Shown in pieces: positions 40,387-48,403 of a DNA stretch of 64,000 bases (its first letter is position 1; every line of letters starts with the position of its first letter). The notes beneath the pieces are model-generated. The model saw nothing but the letters and a program-made list of their open reading frames with translations, was not told the origin of the DNA and did not search any database. Where the stretch lies: contig NZ_AKKC02000004.1 of NCBI RefSeq assembly GCF_000282095.2, positions 248,001 to 312,000 of the forward strand, read 5' to 3'. The translations under genes were made by a program, and so were the position numbers. Source of the DNA: Rhizobium sp. CF080. GTDB lineage: Bacteria; Pseudomonadota; Alphaproteobacteria; Rhizobiales; Rhizobiaceae.

Positions 40387-41268
40387 ATGACCAGAAATGC
40401 CTTTGTCGCACTCGTGACCTGCTTCAACGAAGACGAGACGATCAACTTCGAGGCCACCCGCGCGCAGGTGCGCCGGCAGGTGGCGGCAGGCAACAATATC
40501 ATGTGCGCCGGCACCAACGGCGATTTCACCGCTCTCACCCACGAAGAGAAGATCCGCCTGACGGAACACGTCTTCGACGAGGTTGCGGGGCGCGCGAAAG
40601 TCATCGTCAATGCCGGGATGCCCGCAACGTTCGAGACGGTGCTGCTTGCCAAGGAGTTCGACCGGATTGGCGTCGACGGCATTGCGGTCATCACCCCCTT
40701 CTTTATCGCCTGCACCCAGGACGGACTGGTCCGCCACTTTTCGACGGTCGCGGATACGGTCAAGACGCCGGTCTATCTTTACGACATTCCGGCCCGGACC
40801 CAGAACCACATCGAACCGGCGACCGCCGCAAAGCTCGCTGGGCATGGCAATATCGCCGGCATCAAGGATTCCGGCGGCGCCCAGGAAACCCTGGCGGCCT
40901 ACCTTCAGGTTTCAAAAGAGAACCCGGGCTTCGAGGTCTATTCCGGCCCGGATCATCTGGTTCTATGGTCGCTGCAGAACGGTGCTGCAGGCTGCATTTC
41001 AGGCCTCGGAAACGCCCTGCCCCACGTGCTCGCCGGCATCCTCACGGCTTTCAACTCCGGCGACATTGCCGAAGCGGAGCGTCAGCAGGAGATCTATACC
41101 GCCTTCCGTACCGAGCTTTATGCGCTGGGCTTTGCGCCGGCCATGGTCAAGCGTTCGCTTTACCTTCAGGACAAGTCGGTTGGCGCGAGCAGGCAGCCCG
41201 CCCTGCTTCCAGATCAGGCCCAGGACGAGAAAATTAAAGCAATCCTGAAAAGGTACGATTTGCTCTAG
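40387..41268 (+). CDS. DapA/NanA-family class I aldolase
   Basis: A 293-residue TIM-barrel protein of the dihydrodipicolinate synthase/N-acetylneuraminate lyase family. The Schiff-base lysine is K160 (NIAGIKDSGG) and the catalytic tyrosine is in VYLYDIPAR (about residue 132). The pyruvate-binding GTTGE motif reads GTNGD (42-46). Family members add pyruvate to, or cleave it from, aldehydes or 2-keto-3-deoxy acids. Placed 35 bases after the importer ATPase, with a sialidase-fold protein and C4-acid enzymes nearby, it probably cleaves an imported 2-keto-3-deoxy acid to pyruvate plus an aldehyde (inference). Confidence 0.88.
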   Translation: MTRNAFVALVTCFNEDETINFEATRAQVRRQVAAGNNIMCAGTNGDFTALTHEEKIRLTEHVFDEVAGRAKVIVNAGMPATFETVLLAKEFDRIGVDGIAVITPFFIACTQDGLVRHFSTVADTVKTPVYLYDIPARTQNHIEPATAAKLAGHGNIAGIKDSGGAQETLAAYLQVSKENPGFEVYSGPDHLVLWSLQNGAAGCISGLGNALPHVLAGILTAFNSGDIAEAERQQEIYTAFRTELYALGFAPAMVKRSLYLQDKSVGASRQPALLPDQAQDEKIKAILKRYDLL

Positions 41269-41571
41269 CAGCTCATTTAACTGCTTTACGACCGCAATGC
41301 TTCCGCAGCGATCAGACCCTTGGCGGGCGTAATACGTTGACCCGTAAACGCCGCTATCGTTTCGTGGTGACGACAGTCGAACCTTCCACCGTCTGATGAC
41401 TGCCTCGGACGGATTCTCTCCTTCCATTTCCGGGCATGGCTGACTTAGGGACAACCTAATCAAAGCTAAATCAAATCGTTATTTTCCCGATCTAACGGCT
41501 CGCATACACCAGTCACACCACTGGAAAACATTTGCCGAGACGCTCGAGACCCCAAGGGAAAGTACGCCGAA
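41269..41571. other. Intergenic region upstream of the FAD monooxygenase gene
   Basis: 303 bases. The right half holds the TTAGG-N5-CCTAA dyad at 41445-41459 and the promoter of the monooxygenase gene. The left half should contain the end of the acid-sugar operon; no clear terminator is visible. Confidence 0.5.
41445..41459 (+). promoter_or_regulatory. TTAGG-N5-CCTAA dyad, site 1 (T-N11-A type)
   Basis: TTAGGGACAACCTAA, 112 bases before the monooxygenase start. The inner part TAGGGACAACCTA fits the LysR T-N11-A rule. The same dyad, in the same orientation relative to the downstream gene and followed by CCTAA-Y-CAA, occurs at 47186-47200 before the Pot-type binding-protein gene. Confidence 0.55.
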
Positions 41572-42843
41572 ATGTCAGTCGAAAAAGTAGATACGATCAT
41601 TGTCGGCGGCGGCCAGGCAGGGTTGGCAATGAGCGAGCATCTGGGCAGGCGTGGCGTGGCTCACCTTGTTCTGGAGCGGAACAGGATCGCCGAGCGCTGG
41701 CGCTCGGAGCGTTGGGATTCCCTCGTCGCCAATGGTCCGGCCTGGCATGACCGGTTTCCGGGAATGACGTTCGACGGTATCGAGCCTGGCAGCTTTGCGA
41801 CAAAGGAACAGATCGTTGAATATTTCGAGGCCTACGCGAAGCAAATCGCGGCTCCTATCCGCGCCGGTATCGACGTAACCTCGGTACAGCAGAAAGCCGG
41901 CGGCGCCGGATTCCTTGTCGAAACCTCTGAAGGAAGTTTCGAAGCCACGAACGTGGTTGCCGCGACGGGGCCTTTCCAGCGCCCCATTATCCCGACGGTC
42001 GTTCCGGCAGAAAGCAACATTCTTCAGATACACTCCAATCACTATCGCAATCCCGGCCAGCTCCCGGATGGCGCTGTACTGGTCATCGGAGCCGGTTCTT
42101 CCGGAGCGCAGATTGCCGACGAAATCCTCCGATCCGGGAGGCGCGTCTATCTGGCAGTCGGCCCCCACCAGAGACCGCCCCGGAGCTATCGTGGTAAGGA
42201 TTTCTGCTGGTGGCTGGGCGTCCTCGGACATTGGGAGGCAAAGACCCGCGATCCCTCGATGGAGCATGTCACCATCGCGGTCAGCGGAGCCCGCGGCGGC
42301 CATACCGTCGACTTCCGGGAATTTGCGTCGCGCGGCATGACCCTGGTTGGCAAGGCGGATTTCTTCAAGGATGGGGTGATGCATTTCGAGCCCGACCTTG
42401 CAGACAATATCGCGCAGGGCGATGCCAACTACTTGTCCGTCCTCGACGAGGCCGATGCCTATGCCGAACGAAACAACCTCGATCTGCCCGAAGAACCCGA
42501 GGCCCGAGATATCGGACCGGACCCACAATGCGTCAGCGACCCCATTCTCCAGCTCGACCTTGCCAAAGCCGGCGTGACGTCCATCATCTGGGCAACGGGT
42601 TACGCTTTCGATTTCAGCTGGCTGAAAGTCGATGCTTTCGACGACAAGGGACGACCAGTCCATGAGCGCGGCGTCGCATCCGTGCCTGGGCTCTATTTTC
42701 TCGGGCTGGCATGGCTTTCCCGGCGAGCATCTCCCTTCATCTGGGGAGTCTGGCACGATGCGGACTATCTGGGCGACCAGATAGCGGGCCGCCCGGAGAA
42801 TATTGCCGGCACCGACAAGATTGCATCGAGCGCCGCAAGATAA
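41572..42843 (+). CDS. FAD-dependent monooxygenase-like flavoprotein (CzcO/FMO family)
   Basis: A 423-residue flavoprotein with an FAD-binding GxGxxG near the N-terminus (TIIVGGGQAGLAMSEHLG), a second Rossmann motif for NADPH (VLVIGAGSSGAQIADEI, residues about 163-180) and the ATG motif (IIWATGYAFDFSWL) near residue 345. Flavin-containing monooxygenases with this layout oxygenate amines, thioethers or ketones. It stands alone but shares an upstream dyad with the Pot-type importer operon, so it may act on the imported compound. RBS AAGGGAAAG is upstream. Confidence 0.9.
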   Translation: MSVEKVDTIIVGGGQAGLAMSEHLGRRGVAHLVLERNRIAERWRSERWDSLVANGPAWHDRFPGMTFDGIEPGSFATKEQIVEYFEAYAKQIAAPIRAGIDVTSVQQKAGGAGFLVETSEGSFEATNVVAATGPFQRPIIPTVVPAESNILQIHSNHYRNPGQLPDGAVLVIGAGSSGAQIADEILRSGRRVYLAVGPHQRPPRSYRGKDFCWWLGVLGHWEAKTRDPSMEHVTIAVSGARGGHTVDFREFASRGMTLVGKADFFKDGVMHFEPDLADNIAQGDANYLSVLDEADAYAERNNLDLPEEPEARDIGPDPQCVSDPILQLDLAKAGVTSIIWATGYAFDFSWLKVDAFDDKGRPVHERGVASVPGLYFLGLAWLSRRASPFIWGVWHDADYLGDQIAGRPENIAGTDKIASSAAR

Positions 42844-43018
42844 GCCTCCGGGCCTGCGACTACGAAGCGTTTGGGGAAATCAAAGCGATCGGGATGTTCT
42901 GTCCCGGTCGCTATTGGCATACGGCCATTAGGGCGCTGCCGCCGTCAGGATTGACCGAACGCACATGGCGTCGGAGGCTATCACACCTCACGACGCCATA
43001 TGCTCGCCTTGGGAGCGA

Positions 43019-44092
43019 TTACCGTACGATACGGATTGCCGAGGGCTGCCAATTAAGACCGACCGACGATCCGATCGGCGCAATAGGGATTCCCGCAGCC
43101 TGCCGAACGATGATCGACTTGCCGGATTCCAAAGCCACCAGAAGACGGGTATCCGCTCCGGCATACACCGTCTCGGTGACTGTGCCTGACATAAAACCCT
43201 GCGCCGGCTCGGTCAGCGCGATATGCTCTGGCCGCACCATCAGACCATCCCCCGCCTGCATGCCAGCGACAGCAGGGATATCGCCGTCGGCAGACCGCAG
43301 CATTCCATCGGCGATGGCTCCGTCGAAAATGTTCGACAGGCCAATGAACTCCGCCGAAAAACGGTTGGCCGGGGCCTCGTAGATCTCCTGCGGCGTGCCG
43401 ACCTGCGCGATGACGCCGTCATTCATCAGGCAGATCCGGTCGGAAAGCGCCAGCGCCTCCTCCTGATCATGCGTCACGAAGATAATGGTCGCGCCGGTTT
43501 CGCGATGGATGCGCTTGATTTCGATCTGCATGGTTTCACGCAGCTTGCGGTCGAGGGCGCCCAGCGGTTCGTCCATCAGGATCACGCTCGGGCGGTAAAC
43601 GAGGCAGCGCGCCAAGGCAACACGCTGCTGCTGTCCGCCGGACAGCGCTTTGGGAAGACGGTCCGCCGTATGGCCGAGATTGACCATATCGAGGACTTCC
43701 GCCACCCGTTTGTCGATCTCCGCGACCGGAAGCCTTCGCATCTGCAACGGGAACGCGATATTCTCCTTCACCGTGAGATGCGGGAACAGCGCGTAGTTCT
43801 GGAAGACGACGCCGATATCTCTCTGGTTTACGGGAAGGCTGGTTTCGTCCCGGCCGTCGATGAACAGGCTGCCGGAGGTCGGTTCCACCAACCCGCAGAT
43901 AATCTGCAGGAGCGTCGTCTTCCCTGAGCCGGATGGGCCAAGAAGGGTCAGAAGTTCGCCCGAGCGGACATCGAGGTCGATCGCCTGCAGCACCGTTGTA
44001 GCGCCGTAATCCTTCCGGATACCTCTCACGCTGAGCTTGGGTGAGATTCCGGCTTGCGGCGAGAACTGCGACTGAATTGGCATGTGGGACAT
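43019..44092 (-). CDS. Spermidine/putrescine-type ABC transporter ATPase (PotA-like)
   Basis: A 357-residue ATPase with Walker A LLGPSGSGKTTLLQI, Q-loop VFQNYALFPHLTV, signature LSGGQQQRVALARCL, Walker B VILMDEPLGALDRKLR and a C-terminal TOBE domain (about 275-357). Start at 44092 (MSHMPIQ) or 44083; the longer frame starts with TTG inside the permease gene. It is the last gene of the minus-strand operon binding protein - fused permease - ATPase. The convergent neighbour is the monooxygenase. Confidence 0.92.
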   Translation of the reverse strand: MSHMPIQSQFSPQAGISPKLSVRGIRKDYGATTVLQAIDLDVRSGELLTLLGPSGSGKTTLLQIICGLVEPTSGSLFIDGRDETSLPVNQRDIGVVFQNYALFPHLTVKENIAFPLQMRRLPVAEIDKRVAEVLDMVNLGHTADRLPKALSGGQQQRVALARCLVYRPSVILMDEPLGALDRKLRETMQIEIKRIHRETGATIIFVTHDQEEALALSDRICLMNDGVIAQVGTPQEIYEAPANRFSAEFIGLSNIFDGAIADGMLRSADGDIPAVAGMQAGDGLMVRPEHIALTEPAQGFMSGTVTETVYAGADTRLLVALESGKSIIVRQAAGIPIAPIGSSVGLNWQPSAIRIVR

Positions 44093-44120
44093 CCGGGTTA
44101 TTCCAACAAAAGGTTCGGTC

Positions 44121-45890
44121 TCAGCGCGGACGCGCGTGCTCCGCAGCGACAAAGACGATTGTAACGACAGCCAGGATGATGACCGACGCCGCCGCGAGCG
44201 TCGGGCTCACCTGCAGAAGAACGTCGTCCCACATCTGCTTGGGCAGGGTCTGGCGCACGCCACCGCCAACGAAGAGCGCGATGGTCAACTCCTCGAACGA
44301 ATGCAGGAAGCCGAACAGGAACGCGGCGACGACGCTTCCCTTGACGATCGGCCAGGTAACCTTGCGGACGGTTCCCATCCGGGTTGCCCCGAGCGTCGCG
44401 GCTGCCTGGTCGAGGCGCCAGTCGTAGTTCTTGAAGGTCGTCAGGATGATCACGAACACGACGGGAAGCGCCGTGAGCGTATGCCCGAGCGCAATGCCGG
44501 CGTCCGTCGCGATGAGGCCGATCTGAGCGAAGAGATAGAAGAGCGCCACCGCGATGACGATATTCGGGATGATCATCGGCAGCATGAAAAGCAGGAATGC
44601 GACATTGCCGATCTTGCTCTTGCTGCGGGCCACACCGAATGCCGCAATTCCACCCATAGCAGATGCAAGCAGCGCCGAAACGATAGCGATCCCGAATGAG
44701 CGCATCGTCGCACCAGTCCAGTTCGACGAATTCCAATAGGTCTCGAACCAGCGCAGCGAATATCCGCGCGGCGGGAACTCCAGGAAGCTCGAACTGCCGA
44801 ATGCCATCGGGAGGAAGATCAGCACCGGCACCAACAGCATGACCATGACGAGCACGCAAAAGGCGTCAAGCAGCCACCCGCGCCGACGCAGGCCAGGCAC
44901 GATGTCGAGAACGCCCGCCAGAATATCGGTGACACGAGCGACGGAAGCGATGACGACCGTGCCGATACGCGCGAAGAGGCCGGTCGAGCGGCGATCGCTC
45001 CGTTCTCCCGACACAGCGGATATACCGAAAGCGCGATCGTAGACGAGGCAGACGGCCAGCGTCACGACCAGCAGCATGACGGCGATGGCGCCGGCAAGCT
45101 GCCAGTTCAGGAGTTGCTGGACCTGCGTGATCAGCAACTGGCCGATGACGGTCTCCCGCGGGCTGCCGAGCAGTGCCGGCGTGATGAAGAAGCCGAGCGA
45201 GCTGATGAAGACCAGAAGACCGGCTGCGGCAACGCCCGGCATGGACAGCGGAAAAACGATCCGCCAGAAGGCCTGGCCGCCCGATGCACCCAGCGTCTTG
45301 GCGGCCCGGGCCAGTCCCAGATCTATGCTGAGCAGCGTCGGCAGCATCGTCAGCGCCGCAAGCGGCAGCATCGTGTGCGCCATGGCGAAAACGACGACTC
45401 CGCGGCCATAGAGCAGATCGACGGGACCGCCCATTCCCATTCCGGTCAGGATCTGGGACAGCACGCCGCGCCGTGACAGGAGCACCATCCAGGCGAAATT
45501 CTTGAGAAGCGCGCTCATCCAGAAGGGCAGAAGAACAAGCCACATGACGAGCCGCCGGCGCTTCTCGGGCATCTTTGCCAGCCAGTAGGCGAGCGGGTAG
45601 CCGACCAGAAGACAGGCAATCGTCGTCTGCATGGCAATGGAGAAGGTGTTGATGAGAACCTGGACGTAGATGCCCGCCCCGAACATCTGCCGGTAGGTTT
45701 CAAAACTCAACGAACCCGAGGAATCGCGGAACGACAGGAACATCAACCCGGCTGCAGGGACGATGAGCAGCAGGACGAGGTAGAAGACCCCCGGTCCGGC
45801 AAGCCATAACGGGTCCAGCTTGAAGCGGCGTCTTGAAGGGGATTGCCATTCGGCCATTACGTCGATCTCTGGAAGCTTGGCTGTTGCCAT
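44121..45890 (-). CDS. Fused Pot-type ABC permease (PotB-PotC in one chain)
   Basis: A 589-residue protein with two complete permease domains. Each has about six helices and its own EAA loop: LARAAKTLGASGGQAFWRIV in the first half and LDQAAATLGATRMGTVRKVT in the second. They are joined by a hydrophilic linker around residues 295-320. Such fusions occur in iron(III) permeases and some polyamine-type systems, but the other Pot operon of this window has separate permease genes. Start is uncertain: ATG at 45890, with ATG at 45857 as alternative and a TTG at 45929. Confidence 0.9.
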   Translation of the reverse strand: MATAKLPEIDVMAEWQSPSRRRFKLDPLWLAGPGVFYLVLLLIVPAAGLMFLSFRDSSGSLSFETYRQMFGAGIYVQVLINTFSIAMQTTIACLLVGYPLAYWLAKMPEKRRRLVMWLVLLPFWMSALLKNFAWMVLLSRRGVLSQILTGMGMGGPVDLLYGRGVVVFAMAHTMLPLAALTMLPTLLSIDLGLARAAKTLGASGGQAFWRIVFPLSMPGVAAAGLLVFISSLGFFITPALLGSPRETVIGQLLITQVQQLLNWQLAGAIAVMLLVVTLAVCLVYDRAFGISAVSGERSDRRSTGLFARIGTVVIASVARVTDILAGVLDIVPGLRRRGWLLDAFCVLVMVMLLVPVLIFLPMAFGSSSFLEFPPRGYSLRWFETYWNSSNWTGATMRSFGIAIVSALLASAMGGIAAFGVARSKSKIGNVAFLLFMLPMIIPNIVIAVALFYLFAQIGLIATDAGIALGHTLTALPVVFVIILTTFKNYDWRLDQAAATLGATRMGTVRKVTWPIVKGSVVAAFLFGFLHSFEELTIALFVGGGVRQTLPKQMWDDVLLQVSPTLAAASVIILAVVTIVFVAAEHARPR

Positions 45891-45953
45891 GAATGCCACG
45901 GAACCGGCTGCCTGTCCAAAAAGGCGCAACGCGGGTATGTGCGCATCATGATC

Positions 45954-45980
45954 GGCGCGGATACCTTATGCATCCGCGCC
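45954..45980 (-). terminator. Intercistronic hairpin between binding-protein and permease genes
   Basis: GGCGCGGAT (45954-45962) and ATCCGCGCC (45972-45980) are perfect 9-base arms with a 9-base loop, 42 bases after the binding-protein stop on the minus strand. No T-run. Confidence 0.6.
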
Positions 45981-46022
45981 TCGAATGCTATCGATCTTGA
46001 AGGAATTCCGACAAGAGGCTTA

Positions 46023-47096
46023 TCAGCTCAGCATCCACTTTTCGAAACGCTCCGTCAGGGCAGTCTGGTTCTTGCCCCAGTAGTCGGCATTGAGGGGACG
46101 CAGTCCCTTGACGTTTTCCGGCGCGGTGGGAAGAAGCTTCGCGCGCTCCGCCTTGATGTACTTGTAGGACGTGACGTTGGTCGGGCCGCAAGCCAGTACA
46201 TCCGTGTATTTTGCCTGCCGTTCGGCGTTCATGCAGTATTCGATGAACTTGTTGGCCAGCTCGGTATTCGGGGTGCCGACCGGGATTGTCCAGCCGTCGA
46301 TGTTATAGAAGCCCTGGCCCCAGGCCAGCGACACAGGAGCGCCGTCGTCGATGGCGGTCTGGGCGCGCGTGCTCCAAATGCTCATCAGGTCGAGCTCGCC
46401 GCTCTGGATCAGCTGGGTGGATTGCGCACCGGTCGTCCACCAGACATCGACGCTCTTGCGGATCTTGTCGAGGCTCTTGAAGGCACGATCGACGTCCAGC
46501 GGATAGAGCTGGTCCATCGGCACGCCATCGGCGAGCAGCGCGAGTTCCATGGTCAGAACCGGGCTGCGCCACAGGCCGCGACGACCCTTGAAGGCTTCGA
46601 CATTCCAGAAGTCCTGGAAATTCTTCGGGCCCTTGTCACCGAACGTATCGGTGCGATAACCAAGCGCCAGCGCGAATACGGCCACGCCTGCGAAATTTTC
46701 ATTGATCGAACCGGCGACGTAATTTTCCAGATCAGCAACCTTGATCTTGAGCTTCTGCATATAATCGCCGCCAAGCGCCTTCATGCGGAAGACGTGCTCG
46801 GGCGTCATCATGCAAACGTCGAACAGGTTCGTCTTGGTGTCCACGACCATCTTATATTGCGGGATCGGATCCGGCCCGTTGGTCGTCACACTGATCTTGA
46901 CGTTGTTTTCCTTCTCGAAGCCTTCATAAAAGGCGATGCGGAAGCCCTTTTCGAAGGCACCGCCCATGTCCTGAACCTTCAGGACCTCGGCGCCGAAGGC
47001 GCCCTTGGTGAAAATTGCGGGAGCGGCAAATGCGGTCGCGACGCCGGCCCCCGTCTTCAAAAGATTGCGGCGTGTCAAGCTGACCTTGGTGGCCAT
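46023..47096 (-). CDS. Pot-type ABC transporter substrate-binding protein (PotD-like)
   Basis: A 357-residue periplasmic protein with a Tat signal (SLTRRNLLKTGAGVATAFA, cleaved near residue 36). The mature part follows the PotD/opine-type family (QDMGGAFEKGFRIAFYEGFE). Residues about 180-225, with ADGVPMDQLYPLDVDRA and VWWTTGAQSTQ, closely match the second Pot-type binding protein at 56458-57498, so the two are paralogues. Ligand unknown; neighbours (ArgE-like deacylase, FAD monooxygenase) suggest an amine or acylated amino acid. Confidence 0.92.
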   Translation of the reverse strand: MATKVSLTRRNLLKTGAGVATAFAAPAIFTKGAFGAEVLKVQDMGGAFEKGFRIAFYEGFEKENNVKISVTTNGPDPIPQYKMVVDTKTNLFDVCMMTPEHVFRMKALGGDYMQKLKIKVADLENYVAGSINENFAGVAVFALALGYRTDTFGDKGPKNFQDFWNVEAFKGRRGLWRSPVLTMELALLADGVPMDQLYPLDVDRAFKSLDKIRKSVDVWWTTGAQSTQLIQSGELDLMSIWSTRAQTAIDDGAPVSLAWGQGFYNIDGWTIPVGTPNTELANKFIEYCMNAERQAKYTDVLACGPTNVTSYKYIKAERAKLLPTAPENVKGLRPLNADYWGKNQTALTERFEKWMLS

Positions 47097-47185
47097 GTCC
47101 AGTTCCCCTTTTTTGATAGCCGTGTAGCCCGCTCAACAAGCCATCCGTGACTGCTTATGTAAATTATTTATTTCGGGCTTATTGG

Positions 47186-47200
47186 TTAGGGGTGACCTAA
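47186..47200 (-). promoter_or_regulatory. TTAGG-N5-CCTAA dyad, site 2
   Basis: TTAGG and CCTAA arms around a 5-base centre, 90 bases before the binding-protein start and overlapping the ArgE-like stop codon. Matches site 1 at 41445 in arms, spacing and orientation to the downstream gene. It could also form a hairpin with GG/CC extension at the end of the ArgE-like mRNA. Confidence 0.55.
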
Positions 47201-48342
47201 CCGATGAGCCTCTCCAGCACGCCCTTCAGAAAGACGTCACAACGTTCAAGTTCAGCAATCTCGATGAACTCGTCCGGCTTGTGACCCTGCTCCATCGAAC
47301 CGGGGCCGAGCACCAGTGTCGGGATGGCGAGGCGCTCCATGAACAGCCCGGCTTCCGTCCCAAAAGACACCTTGGCAACATACGGCTGATCTACCAGGCC
47401 GGCAAGAAGGCCTGCCGCGGCGTCATTTGCAAGATCAAGACCGGGATAGGCATTGACTATGTCGATAGACACGCGCGCCTGCGGAAAGCGGGGCCGGAGA
47501 GTTTCGGCAAGGACATCCGCCCGCCGCCCCAAATCCCCGACGATCCGGCAGGGATCGTCCGCCACCAGATGGCGGATTTCGAAATCCACCGTTGCTTCCG
47601 ACGCGACGACGTTTACTGCGACGCCGCCTGCGATGCGGCCGGCATGGATTGTTGTATAGGGCACCTCGTAGGCATCGTCCTGCGCCCCGGCTGTGGCAAA
47701 CTCATCCTGAGCCTGCCGGAGAAGCGATACGACGTCCGTCACTATGTGAATGGCGTTGAGATAAAGGGGGGCGCATGACGAGTGGCCGCCCATGCCGAAA
47801 CAGGTCGCTCGTGCGGCAAGCTTTCCCTTATGCCCGGTAACGACCCGCATGGACGTCGGCTCCCCGACGATGCAAAAGGCAGCGCGGAACTGCCGTTTCA
47901 TCAGGTCGTCGAGCATGCGGCGCACGCCGACGCAGCCGATTTCCTCATCATGCGAGAAGGCAAGATGCAGCGGCCTTGAGAGAGCAGACTTCGACGCGAG
48001 GTCGGCGACGGTCAGCATGCAGGCGAGAAACCCCTTCATATCGGCGGCGCCGCGCCCAAAGAGTTTGCCGTTGCGTTCAATCAGCCGGAACGGATCAGAT
48101 GTCCAGTTTTGCGCCGCACAAGGAACCACGTCCGTGTGGCCCGACAGAATGATTCCGTCATCGCCACCCGGGCCGATACTGGCGAACAGATTGGCTTTGG
48201 CGCCGCTGTCATCGGCGATCAGACGGCAGGAAAAACCACGCTCTTCCAGATAGGACTGAACAAAGCCGACCAGCGGCAGGTTGGTTTCGCTGCTGACAGT
48301 TGGAAAGGCGACGAGCTTCTCGAGGAGGGTAATCGTATTCAT
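47197..48342 (-). CDS. ArgE/DapE-type M20 deacylase (acetylornithine deacetylase-like)
   Basis: A 381-residue metallohydrolase. The di-zinc ligands are visible: H69 and D71 (SGHTDVVP), D101 (GRGAADMKGF), E133/E134 (SHDEEIGC) and a C-terminal His near residue 360 (GPGSMEQGHKPDEF). The GGHSS motif of the dimerisation lid is present. ArgE removes acetyl from N-acetylornithine; paralogues deacylate other N-acyl amino acids. Next to a Pot-type importer it is more likely catabolic than biosynthetic. It lies 100 bases before the binding-protein gene in the same direction. Confidence 0.87.
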   Translation of the reverse strand: MNTITLLEKLVAFPTVSSETNLPLVGFVQSYLEERGFSCRLIADDSGAKANLFASIGPGGDDGIILSGHTDVVPCAAQNWTSDPFRLIERNGKLFGRGAADMKGFLACMLTVADLASKSALSRPLHLAFSHDEEIGCVGVRRMLDDLMKRQFRAAFCIVGEPTSMRVVTGHKGKLAARATCFGMGGHSSCAPLYLNAIHIVTDVVSLLRQAQDEFATAGAQDDAYEVPYTTIHAGRIAGGVAVNVVASEATVDFEIRHLVADDPCRIVGDLGRRADVLAETLRPRFPQARVSIDIVNAYPGLDLANDAAAGLLAGLVDQPYVAKVSFGTEAGLFMERLAIPTLVLGPGSMEQGHKPDEFIEIAELERCDVFLKGVLERLIG

Positions 48343-48362
48343 GAGCGGACCATTTAAGGAGA

Positions 48363-48385
48363 AGGCCCGCGCGAAGCACGGGCCT
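48363..48385 (-). terminator. Hairpin between GH3 and ArgE-like genes
   Basis: Ten-base arms (48363-48372 and 48376-48385, AGGCCCG core, one G-U on the minus strand) with a 3-base loop, 19 bases after the GH3 stop. Only a weak T-run follows, so it may be a partial terminator. Confidence 0.5.
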
Positions 48386-48403
48386 GAAGCGGACGGGCTG
48401 TTC

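Noticed and set aside
29808..41268. The island as a canonical sialic acid catabolic locus
   Set aside because: A NanA-like aldolase and sialidase-fold protein are present, but NanE, NanK, NagA and NagB are not, and the kinase and PdxA2 point to C4 acids.
47186..47200. The TTAGG-N5-CCTAA dyad as only a terminator for the ArgE-like gene
   Set aside because: It overlaps the stop codon, has no T-run, and the same dyad occurs before the monooxygenase gene with no upstream gene end.
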